DNA from: Leucobacter sp042726155
Lineage (GTDB): Bacteria > Actinomycetota > Actinomycetes > Actinomycetales > Microbacteriaceae
DNA: 64,000 nt
Reading direction: 5' to 3'
NCBI RefSeq assembly: GCF_042726155.1
Contig: NZ_JBHXHV010000001.1
Coordinates: 1,426,001-1,490,000, forward strand
Part shown: piece after piece, positions 50,501 through 57,558 of the stretch
Numbering within the stretch: position 1 is the stretch's first letter
How the letters are laid out: each line of letters starts with the position of its first letter
Notes under the pieces: model-generated
The model's input: only the letters and a program-made list of their open reading frames with translations
Told to the model about the DNA's origin: nothing
The model's database searches: none
Made by a program: the position numbers and the translations under genes

Positions 50501-51021
50501 CGGTTCGGGGAACCGAGTTGCCGCTCGCCGGCCTCGACGAGGTCTCGTGGCAGGCCGATCCCGCGCTTGAAACCGCCGAGGCCGCCGACGCCGCGGAGAC
50601 GCTTGAGTGGTCAATGTCGCCGGACGCCGCCGAGCTGGCGCCCCTGATCGAACAGTTCGAGCGTTCACGCTGGGCAGCCCTGCAGCCAATCGCCGTCGAG
50701 CAGGAGGTGACCCTCCCGTTCGCCGGGCGCACCCTCGTCTGCAAACTCGACGCCGTCTACCGTGTGAGCGACGACCGTTTCGAAATTGTCGACTGGAAGT
50801 CCGGCCGAGCGCCGAAGAACGATACTGAGCGTGCGTCTCGCTTTTTCCAGCTCGACCTCTACCGTCACGCGTACGCGCAGTGGGCCGGCATCGACCCCGA
50901 GCGCATCGATGTGTCGCTGTTCTACGTCGCAGAGGGGGTCGAACTCACCGTCGACGCACCGCGCAGCCTCACTGAACTTGAGGAGATCTGGCGCTCTGCC
51001 GCGGCGACGCTCAGCGGCTAA
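47596..51021 (+). CDS. adnB: AdnB-like helicase-nuclease subunit
   Basis: Partner SF1 helicase-nuclease, 1141 residues, with all motor motifs intact: GAGSGKT (50-56), FTRKAAGELRERI (Ia), VVLLDEVQDTS (II), GDPHQSIYGWRGA (III), TLSTSWRNPGRVL (IV), ITAHGSKGLEWDLVVVP (V) and YVAVTRSADRLLLSG (VI). The C-terminal nuclease shows KLDAVYR, FEIVDWKSG and QLDLYRHAY. The GTG start overlaps the adnA stop, implying a stoichiometric heterodimer. The last 11 bp overlap the 3' end of the convergent kinase-fold gene. Confidence 0.92.
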   Translation: MTGQDATPVFSAARIAEILAVPPAVPLTPTAEQRAVIEHPLGGTALVVAGAGSGKTETMANRVVWLVANGLAAPDEVLGLTFTRKAAGELRERISGRLAAFADRLGDAAERGALSPEEFARSGVLRELLADGLEIPEVSTYNAFAAGVLQEFGIAAGVAPGAAVIDTATAWRIAREVLLTSRDPGLVESELRVPELIRHMLGIDHAVSDHLTSLDRVDRVIEEFARVQHLPYNEKELGSEPSGKQYAAVRDAVASLAETPLITRLAREYAAEKQRRGVIEFPDQLSLATAALDGSTDARRVLRRRHRVVLLDEVQDTSVGQTRFLSRIFAGCSVMAVGDPHQSIYGWRGASAEGLQSFHTDFAARSRESAVDSRATLTLSTSWRNPGRVLDAANVIAAPLAADAAIDVPVLAPRPGAGAGSVEWFFPETVHEERLAVAEWMREAREQHLARHGVLPTAAVIFRTRSAMAAFAAALADAGVPARIIGLGGLLTTPEVTDVVSALRCLWYADAGGDLIRLLAGPRFRIGVADLAGLREAARWFGERDIAQRPLTPEDRAPDQVLPDPDRQYTLIDALDQIASMRDLEHRALAGITTVGRKRLRDAGRMLAALRQGVGGSIAELIGATVQALRIDIELDANEARELAGSSAAHANLDAFTDLVEGYLAVDTHGTLPSLLEWIERAMEADEAAEHVPEPTPGTVQLITAHGSKGLEWDLVVVPRLVAGEFPGQARAGAGWLRTAQLPDELRGDANARPALNWRIASTQQELRDRITEYREALKERHQDEERRLAYVAVTRSADRLLLSGSFWAGHTRPRHPSPFLEELQTAGVVSGLPETSAFGTDPTEREELTLEWPLDPLGARSETVLRAAAAVRGAIAEAEASGTIADEPLDEAVRLLLAERAASAPGRRSGVAQNDELPERLTASTFHEFIEDPVAAERARLRPVPQRPYRRTRVGNRFHEWVERRATTVRGTELPLAGLDEVSWQADPALETAEAADAAETLEWSMSPDAAELAPLIEQFERSRWAALQPIAVEQEVTLPFAGRTLVCKLDAVYRVSDDRFEIVDWKSGRAPKNDTERASRFFQLDLYRHAYAQWAGIDPERIDVSLFYVAEGVELTVDAPRSLTELEEIWRSAAATLSG

Positions 51022-52222
51022 TCGAGCCGGGCAGTTCGTCGTCGGAGATCGGCTCGGTGAGCTGCTCGCCGTCACCGGCGCTGTCAACGTCTTCGATAAC
51101 ACCGGTGGCTTCAGCATCTGAATCGCCGTCGGAGTCGCCTTCGCGTTCCGTGAGCGGCTCGATGAAATCGGTGTCGACGCCAAACATGCGGTCTTCGTCG
51201 AGCGCCTCAAACGCGGCGGTGTCCGACTGCGCATCGTCAATGTCGGGTGTCTGACTGAGCAGCGCCACGACCTCGTCAGAGCTGAGCGGCGCCGCAGCCA
51301 CCGCTGCCGTGAACGCAGCCCCCAGCGCGCCACCGGTTCCCACCATGCGATCGAGCATGGTGACCGCGTCGTCAATGACCGCTTGATCGTGCGTCTCCGT
51401 ACCGTGTAGCAACCAGCGCGCAACCTCGAGTTCGTGGTACAGCGCGGCGCGTGCGCGGAGGTGCGACAGCGACTCACTATTGCGAGCCCTGGCGTAGCGG
51501 GCGATGACACCGTCGAGCACCTCCGGGCCGCCAGCGAGCAGCCACGCCAGATCTGCTGCCGGATCCCCGACCGAGCACTCGGACCAGCCCAGAATGGCCG
51601 ACACAGTCGCCTCGTCGACTCGGATGTGTTCGGCGTCGAGCGACCCGTGCACCACGGTGGGCGTGAAATCCCACAGGTCGGCCGTCTCCAGCACGTGGGT
51701 CCACCGCCGGCGGACGGTCTCTGGGAGCAGACGCGTGGCGTCAGCCCGATCAACGAGTCGGGTCGCGAGCACGCGCAAGTCTTGCGCAGAGCGCACGGGC
51801 AACCCGCCGTGCTGCGCCACGGTAATGGGGAGTTCGTGGATCGCCGCGATCGCCTCGGCGAGCGGCTGCAACAGAATTGCGTCGTCGGTCAGCGCGTCGG
51901 CCTCGAACCGCGCACCGTCGAGGTGGGTAGTCACGACCGCGCGGGTGTCGCCGGCCCGGGTCATGCCGAGTGCGGTCGGCACGGTGAATGGCAACCGGCT
52001 GCGCGGGCCGTCGGTGAGCGCGGCGAGCCCGAGTAGTTCGGCCGACTGCTGCACCTCCGCCTGTTGGGTGCGCGGCACGCGAACGAGCAGCTCAGCATCT
52101 TCAGTGACGACGATTGCTGAAACGAACGAGTCATCGCTCTCGTGTTCGCGGGCCCCGAACACCACGAGTCCCGGCACCGCAGAGGTGGAGAGCGCGGCTA
52201 AAGTGAAAGGGATGCTGGCCAT
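51011..52222 (-). CDS. aminoglycoside phosphotransferase-fold protein, probable pseudokinase
   Basis: APH/choline-kinase fold protein, 403 residues. The region equivalent to the catalytic loop is VVHGSLDAEHI in place of HGDxxxxN, so the catalytic Asp is Ser and the metal Asn is His; the metal Asp of the following IDW motif is Gly (AILGWSE). The downstream VGDPAADLAWLL is kept. Phosphotransfer is therefore doubtful. The C-terminal 100 residues are acidic and disordered (for example EREGDSDGDSDAEATG). ATG 52222 is chosen over a frame open to 52360 by homology and TACCCT at 6 nt. It lies between adnB and nudC. Confidence 0.8.
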   Translation of the reverse strand: MASIPFTLAALSTSAVPGLVVFGAREHESDDSFVSAIVVTEDAELLVRVPRTQQAEVQQSAELLGLAALTDGPRSRLPFTVPTALGMTRAGDTRAVVTTHLDGARFEADALTDDAILLQPLAEAIAAIHELPITVAQHGGLPVRSAQDLRVLATRLVDRADATRLLPETVRRRWTHVLETADLWDFTPTVVHGSLDAEHIRVDEATVSAILGWSECSVGDPAADLAWLLAGGPEVLDGVIARYARARNSESLSHLRARAALYHELEVARWLLHGTETHDQAVIDDAVTMLDRMVGTGGALGAAFTAAVAAAPLSSDEVVALLSQTPDIDDAQSDTAAFEALDEDRMFGVDTDFIEPLTEREGDSDGDSDAEATGVIEDVDSAGDGEQLTEPISDDELPGSISR

Positions 52223-52228
52223 GTACTC

Positions 52229-52234
52229 AGGGTA
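52229..52234 (-). promoter_or_regulatory. -10 element of the kinase-fold gene (leaderless)
   Basis: TACCCT on the minus strand, 6 nt upstream of ATG 52222. Confidence 0.55.
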
Positions 52235-52349
52235 TGCACGCGGGTCGACTCGATCGACGCGCCACGCGCACCGAGTCTCAGCCCGCCAGCAACTTGAAGC
52301 AGCGACGCGTGCCGGTGCCAGCCTCGGCCGCGCTTGAACAGGGGAACGC

Positions 52350-53327
52350 ATGACCGCCAACTCGACTAGGCCACCACTCGCCAGCGGTGCACTCGACCGC
52401 GATGCGGCAACGCGAATGGACCCTAATCTGCTGGCCGCTGCCTGGAACGATCCGGCCGCAAAGCTCCTGGGCCTGCGCGGTGTCGAGATTCCCGTGCGCG
52501 AGAACGGCGATGAGGTTGCGATCGCCTGGGCAGTAGCAGGACAAGCGAACGATGCAGACTACGCGCCCGCGACCGACCTGTACCTCGGGCGCATCAACGG
52601 CGATCCCGTCTTCGCGCGGTCAGTGCCGGTGAACACCGAGCATTCGGGCGAGGAAGTGAGCGGGTCGTCCAGCGATTCACAGGCACTTGCACGCTGGTGT
52701 CACCCGTTCGAGGTCGGCGCACGCCTCACCGAAGCAGAACGGGAAGCGATTGGAGTTGCGTCAGCGCTCATCCGATGGCACGAGGCAGCTAGTTTTTCAT
52801 CGCGCGACGGCGAACCGACGACGGCCATGCAGGGCGGGTGGGCCCGTCGTGACGCGCACGGCGGTGAGCATTTTCCGCGGACCGATCCGGCGGTGATTGT
52901 GCTCATCGAACACGAGAACCGAGTACTGCTCGGATCGAACGCGCTTTGGGAGACGGGCCGGTTCTCGCTGCTTGCGGGGTTTGTCGAGGCGGGCGAATCG
53001 CTCGAACAGGCCGTGCTGCGTGAGGTGTTCGAGGAGTCGGGAGTGCGGCTCGGCGACATCACCTACGTCACCTCGCAGCCGTGGCCGTTTCCGCGGTCGC
53101 TCATGTTGGGCTTCCACGCGCGTCTCGCGGCAGGGGTTGATCCCGAGGCGCTCACTCCCGATCCGAGTGAGATTTCCGAGCTCCGCTGGTTCACCAGAGA
53201 TGAGCTGCGCACGCCCGATGCCAGCCTTACGCTGCCGATGCCGCTCTCAATCGCGCGCTGGATGATAGACCGCTGGGTTGCCGAGGGCGACACGACCACG
53301 AACGAACCCGATAATCGTGACGCCTGA
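52350..53327 (+). CDS. nudC: NudC-type NAD(H) pyrophosphatase lacking the zinc ribbon cysteines
   Basis: Nudix hydrolase of the NudC family, 325 residues, which hydrolyses NADH and can remove NAD caps from RNA. The Nudix box GFVEAGESLEQAVLREVFEESG and the NudC signature SQPWPFPRSLMLGF are intact. The region that normally binds zinc (two CxxC pairs before the fPRtDPavI segment) reads FSSRDGEPTTAMQGGWARRD and has no cysteines, so zinc is not bound. Ribosome site AGGGGAA precedes ATG 52350. uvrD2 follows with overlap, as in mycobacteria. Confidence 0.92.
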   Translation: MTANSTRPPLASGALDRDAATRMDPNLLAAAWNDPAAKLLGLRGVEIPVRENGDEVAIAWAVAGQANDADYAPATDLYLGRINGDPVFARSVPVNTEHSGEEVSGSSSDSQALARWCHPFEVGARLTEAEREAIGVASALIRWHEAASFSSRDGEPTTAMQGGWARRDAHGGEHFPRTDPAVIVLIEHENRVLLGSNALWETGRFSLLAGFVEAGESLEQAVLREVFEESGVRLGDITYVTSQPWPFPRSLMLGFHARLAAGVDPEALTPDPSEISELRWFTRDELRTPDASLTLPMPLSIARWMIDRWVAEGDTTTNEPDNRDA

Positions 53328-55038
53328 GGCCGACGACATTCTCGCCGCGCTCGACCCCGACCAGCGCGAGATTGCCGAGAGCCTCCGCGGCCCAGTCGCG
53401 GTTCTTGCGGGTGCGGGCACGGGCAAGACGCGCGCAATCACGCATCGCATCGCCTACGGCGTGCGCACCGGGGCGTACGACCCTGAGCGCGTGCTCGCGG
53501 TGACGTTCACGCGGAAGGCCGCGGGTGAACTGCAGGGGCGATTGCGCGCGCTCGGTGCCGACGGAGTGCGCGCGCAGACGTTCCACGGTGCAGCGCTCGC
53601 GCAGCTCAATCACTTCTGGCCGCAGCTCGTCGGGGGAGCCGCGCCGAAAATGCTCCCGGGCAAGGTCGCCGCGATCTCGCAGGCCGTCGAATCGCTCGGC
53701 CTGCGCCTCGGAGGCGAGGCGCTCCGTGACGTCGCGGCTGAGATCGAGTGGCGCAAGACCCGCATGCTGAGCATCGACGCGTACGCGGATCAACTTGAGC
53801 AGCGTCCCGTTCCGCAGGGACTTACCGCAGAACAACTTGTGGACGTGCATCGCGCATACACGGGGCTGCTCGAAGAGCGTCGCCAGATTGACTTCGAAGA
53901 CGTGCTCGTACTCATGACGGGCATGCTCGAGGCTGAGCCGAGCGCGTCGCTGCAGGTTCGCGAGCGGTACCGGTTCTTCACGGTCGACGAGTATCAGGAC
54001 GTTTCGCCGCTGCAGCACTCACTGCTGCGGATGTGGCTCGGTGACCGCGACGACCTGTGTGTGGTCGGCGATGCCAGCCAGACCATTTACTCGTTCGCGG
54101 GGGCGTCGAGCTCGTATCTGCTTCGATTCGGAAAGGAGTTTCCTCGGGCCCGCGAGATCAGGCTCGAACGCAACTACCGATCGACGGAACCCGTCGTACG
54201 CATTGCGAACCGGCTGATGCGGGACCGTCCGGGCGCCCTCACGCTGCGCGCCACGCGCGAAGACGCTGCGGGGGCTCCCTCGGGGCGCGCGGCGGTCGTG
54301 GCCCCCGCGCCCACGTTCGAGTGGTTCGCGACTGAGCACGACGAGGCGTCAGCCGTCGCCGATTCAATCGCGGCGGCGGTGCGCGAGGGCACCCCGGCGT
54401 CTGAGATCGCGATTCTTTACCGTACGAATGCCCAGTCCGTGCGATTCGAGGAGGCGCTGCGCCAGCGCGGCCTGAGCGTGCGCGTGCACGGGGCGCAGCG
54501 GTTCTTCGAGCGCGCCGATGTGAGACAAGCGGTCATGCTCATCCGTGGCGAGGCAAAGGTGGCCGACACGCGCCCGCTTTTCCAGATCGTCAGCGACGTG
54601 CTGCGCGCCGGCGGCTGGTCTTCTCAGCCGCCCGAGGGCGCCGCTCAGCGCGAAAAATGGGAGGCGCTCAATGCGCTGCTCGGGCTCATCGACGAGATGC
54701 CGCCGGGCACAGGTATTCGGGAATTCAGCGAGGAGTTGCTGGCCCGCCAACGCACGCAGCACGAGCCGACCATGGAGGCCATCACCCTGAGTGCGATTCA
54801 CGCTGCAAAGGGTCTTGAATGGTCGATGGTGCACGTCGCTGGCCTGAGTGAGGGGCTGCTGCCAATCACGCACGCGACGGACGAAGCAGCAATCGATGAG
54901 GAGCGGCGGCTTTGTTACGTCGCGTTCACCCGCGCGAAAGACGTGCTCAGGCTCTCGGGTGTCGCCGGGGGAGCCCGTTCGTCACGGCAGCCGTCACGCT
55001 TCATCAGCGAGGCCGGGATGATCGCTGCGGGGCACTGA
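53317..55038 (+). CDS. uvrD2: UvrD2-like SF1 DNA helicase
   Basis: ATP-dependent 3'-5' DNA helicase, 573 residues from GTG 53317 (a TTG at 53278 would add 13). Motifs: AGAGTGKTRA (I), FTRKAAGELQGRL (Ia), FFTVDEYQDVSPLQ (II), GDASQTIYSFAGA (III), LERNYRST (IV), LSAIHAAKGLEWSMVHV (V) and YVAFTRAKDVLRLSG (VI). The C-terminal HRDC domain of mycobacterial UvrD2 is absent. The start overlaps the nudC stop; the 3' end overlaps the convergent ThiF-like gene by 45 bp. Confidence 0.92.
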   Translation: MTPEADDILAALDPDQREIAESLRGPVAVLAGAGTGKTRAITHRIAYGVRTGAYDPERVLAVTFTRKAAGELQGRLRALGADGVRAQTFHGAALAQLNHFWPQLVGGAAPKMLPGKVAAISQAVESLGLRLGGEALRDVAAEIEWRKTRMLSIDAYADQLEQRPVPQGLTAEQLVDVHRAYTGLLEERRQIDFEDVLVLMTGMLEAEPSASLQVRERYRFFTVDEYQDVSPLQHSLLRMWLGDRDDLCVVGDASQTIYSFAGASSSYLLRFGKEFPRAREIRLERNYRSTEPVVRIANRLMRDRPGALTLRATREDAAGAPSGRAAVVAPAPTFEWFATEHDEASAVADSIAAAVREGTPASEIAILYRTNAQSVRFEEALRQRGLSVRVHGAQRFFERADVRQAVMLIRGEAKVADTRPLFQIVSDVLRAGGWSSQPPEGAAQREKWEALNALLGLIDEMPPGTGIREFSEELLARQRTQHEPTMEAITLSAIHAAKGLEWSMVHVAGLSEGLLPITHATDEAAIDEERRLCYVAFTRAKDVLRLSGVAGGARSSRQPSRFISEAGMIAAGH

Positions 55039-55878
55039 GGCGCGGTGCAGCTCGGCGTGCGCCCCACACGCGCACTCGGTGTGCGGCACGACCGTTTCAC
55101 GTCGGGGTAGGGCGGTGCCGATTCCGCGGGCGACCGGCAACACTACCCGCGTGTGGTGAACGAGCCGTTCCCCCGCGCGCCAATGGTGTATGAATTTCGC
55201 GGCGTATGCGGCGGCGAGGAGCGCTGACTCGGGGTGCTCACTGCTCGGCTGTGAGCCGGCGAGCTGAGCAGCGAGGGCGGCAGTTGCTGCGTCTCGCTCA
55301 ATTCGGTCAAGTGAGACGCAGATGTGGCAGGGTGCGCCCTCCGGCGCAACAATCGGTCCCACGTGCACGGCGCCGTCGGTGAACCTGACGAGCAGCTGGG
55401 GCACTCCCGCCATCAGCCACCGCTGCGAACGTTCGAGCGGCTCCCAGAAGCGCTCGACAAACACGACCAGATCCAAGTCACCCGACGCTTCGTGCGATGC
55501 GTCAGCGGTGAAGACGCAAGCGCCGCTAGATTCGAGCCCGGCCTGCAGCGCCGGAATCTGACGGCCGCCGTCGCACACCGCGGCCCGCACCTCGGTGACC
55601 TGTTTCGCGCCGTGCTCGGGCACCGGGACGCGCAGCAGTGCCGGCCCAAGCTTCGTGAGCGCTGCCTGCACGTCCGCGAGCGGAGCGCCGACACGACGCG
55701 CTTCATGGGGAAGCAGTGCGGCGTCGACGCCAGTGCGCAGCGCGCCGATGAACCGTTGCACGCCCGCGCTTGGTGAGGTGATTCGAGCGATGGCACGCTC
55801 GAATCCGATGCGCAGCGTGGTGGGGTCTTCCCAGCAGATTGGGTACGCGGGATCGATGCGGGTGAGTATGGCTGCCAT
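54994..55878 (-). CDS. ThiF/cyclodehydratase-like protein (Rv3196-type)
   Basis: A 294-residue protein resembling the E1-like/TOMM leader-peptide-binding proteins of azoline biosynthesis and M. tuberculosis Rv3196. LLVRFTDGAVHVGPIVAPEG precedes a zinc-type APCHIC; a second pair lies near the C-terminus (ECACGAH). DLDLVVFVERFWEPLERSQRW is in the Rossmann-like part. No YcaO gene or precursor peptide lies nearby, so this is an orphan member; Rv3196 occupies the same place beside uvrD2. ATG 55878 is preceded by CAGACT (variant -10) at 6 nt. Confidence 0.68.
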   Translation of the reverse strand: MAAILTRIDPAYPICWEDPTTLRIGFERAIARITSPSAGVQRFIGALRTGVDAALLPHEARRVGAPLADVQAALTKLGPALLRVPVPEHGAKQVTEVRAAVCDGGRQIPALQAGLESSGACVFTADASHEASGDLDLVVFVERFWEPLERSQRWLMAGVPQLLVRFTDGAVHVGPIVAPEGAPCHICVSLDRIERDAATAALAAQLAGSQPSSEHPESALLAAAYAAKFIHHWRAGERLVHHTRVVLPVARGIGTALPRRETVVPHTECACGAHAELHRASVPRSDHPGLADEA

Positions 55879-55884
55879 GCCAGT

Positions 55885-55890
55885 AGTCTG
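55885..55890 (-). promoter_or_regulatory. probable -10 element of the ThiF-like gene (leaderless, variant)
   Basis: CAGACT on the minus strand, 6 nt upstream of ATG 55878, with C for the first T of TANNNT. Confidence 0.35.
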
Positions 55891-55940
55891 ACCACCCCAA
55901 GCGGACATCTGGCGTTATCCACAGAAGCCGCGCACAAACG

Positions 55941-55980
55941 CAGATATCCGCTTACGTGGCGATCTGTGAGCGGATATCTG
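55941..55980. promoter_or_regulatory. 12-bp inverted repeat between two minus-strand genes
   Basis: Perfect arms CAGATATCCGCT (55941-55952) and its complement (55969-55980) enclose 16 nt. It lies 46 bp past the metalloprotease stop and about 60 bp upstream of the ThiF-like gene, so it may be a terminator or an operator. Confidence 0.5.
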
Positions 55981-56026
55981 TGTCAGGAAAGCTGAAGCGC
56001 GCTACCTCGGGGGCACTCCCGGCGCG

Positions 56027-57427
56027 CTACGCGCGAGAATCGCCGTTCTCACCCTCGTGCGGCGGCAGTTCGCCGTCGAGCAGTTGCGCGAGCGCGGCAT
56101 CGAAGTCGTCGGGTGCCGAGTCTGTCGTTGTACCCGCGAGCCCGAGTCGTTCGAGCAGGCGTGCCGGGTGGTCAAGCTCTTCCGAAGACGGCAAGAGGTC
56201 GGGGTGAGCCCACAGCCCGTCGCGCGTGGCCATGTCACTCCGCTCACCGACAAGGCGCCAGAGCGCTGCGGCTTCCCGTAGGCGACGCGGGCGAAGTTCA
56301 AGGCCGGCGAGAGCCGCAAAGGCGTGCTCCGCCGGTCCGCCAGTGGCGCGACGGCGACGCACCATCTCGGCGACCGCCTCAGCGCCGGGAATGCGCTTTG
56401 CGGCATCTGCGGTTACCACGTCAACCCAGCCTTCGACAAGGGCGAGCATGGTTTCGAGCCGCGCGTGAGCTGCCTCCTGCGCCTCGGTTTTCGGCGGAAT
56501 CAACGCACCGTTCGAGATCAGTTCCTGAATCTGCTCGGGGTGCTGCGGGTCGATGTCGCGTGCGAGTTCCTCGATGCGATCAGTATCGATGCTGATGCCG
56601 CGCGCGTAGTCACCGATCGCGGTGAGCAGGTGCAAGCGCAGCCATTTTGTGTGGCGGAACAGACGCGCGTGGGCGAGCTCGCGAATAGCGAGGTACAGAG
56701 TCACGGTCTCTGGATCCTGGTCGAGGCCCTCAGCGAACGCGGCAACTCCAGTCGGAAGCAGCGCACCGCCCTCGCGGCCCTCTCCCGAGAGCAGCGGAAT
56801 GCCGATATCGCCAGCCGACACGACCTCACCCGAGAGGCGGCCAACGATGGTTCCGAGTTGCACTGCGAACAACGCGCCGCCCACGCTGCGAAGCATTGGC
56901 GACGCACCCTGCAGGGCACTACTGAGCTCTTCGGGCATCTGACTCTGCAGGGCGTTCATGAGCGCTCGCGTGATCGACTCGGCGACCGGCTCTGCGAGAC
57001 CCACCCAGGTGTCAATTGACTGCTGCACCCACTCGATGCGTGAGAGTGTCTTCGGAGCGTCAGGCGTCGGCCCAAGCTCAGTGGCCTCATCGAGCCACAA
57101 CGTCGCGACGGGAAACGCGCGCATGGCAGCGGCCGGATCGCCATTGCCAGCACCGTCGCTCGCAACATCTATGGCAGTTTTACGAGCGACCGACCAGTCA
57201 ATTTGATCTGACGGATGCTGCATGGCTCCCTGCAGCGTGCTGAACAAGCCCTGCAGCGCCCCCGGGTCGATGTTGATTCCGGCAGCCTTCGCAAACTGTT
57301 CGGGATCAAAGCCATTGGCGGGGGTGCCACCGTTGCCTGACAGCATGTCGCGCAGAATGCGCTGCAGTTCTTCAAAGTCGCCGCCAGAATCGGGGCGGTC
57401 GACGCCATCGTGGTCGTTCGCGCTCAT
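56027..57427 (-). CDS. DUF2342 putative zinc-dependent metalloprotease (Rv3195-type)
   Basis: Actinobacterial zincin-like protein, 466 residues. N-terminal region FEELQRILRDMLSG; a central IVGRLSGEVVSAGDIGIPLL; and the family helix LAIRELAHARLFRHTKWLR. The helix gives RELAH in place of a canonical HExxH, so only one motif histidine is present; the later YARGISIDTDRIEEL and ALVEGWVDVVTADA complete the family. Cytosolic, no signal peptide. Divergent from the PDZ-S16 protease, the same arrangement as Rv3195/Rv3194c. Confidence 0.88.
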   Translation of the reverse strand: MSANDHDGVDRPDSGGDFEELQRILRDMLSGNGGTPANGFDPEQFAKAAGINIDPGALQGLFSTLQGAMQHPSDQIDWSVARKTAIDVASDGAGNGDPAAAMRAFPVATLWLDEATELGPTPDAPKTLSRIEWVQQSIDTWVGLAEPVAESITRALMNALQSQMPEELSSALQGASPMLRSVGGALFAVQLGTIVGRLSGEVVSAGDIGIPLLSGEGREGGALLPTGVAAFAEGLDQDPETVTLYLAIRELAHARLFRHTKWLRLHLLTAIGDYARGISIDTDRIEELARDIDPQHPEQIQELISNGALIPPKTEAQEAAHARLETMLALVEGWVDVVTADAAKRIPGAEAVAEMVRRRRATGGPAEHAFAALAGLELRPRRLREAAALWRLVGERSDMATRDGLWAHPDLLPSSEELDHPARLLERLGLAGTTTDSAPDDFDAALAQLLDGELPPHEGENGDSRA

Positions 57428-57558
57428 TGCCGCTCCTTCTTCGTTGCCTCCCGAATAACGCTACGGCACGGTGCTCAGATGCGCCTGCTAGATTGGCCGA
57501 CGCTCGGCGAATTCCATTGCGCCGACTGCGAACAGGTGCCGGTGTACTGAGGAGCAAA

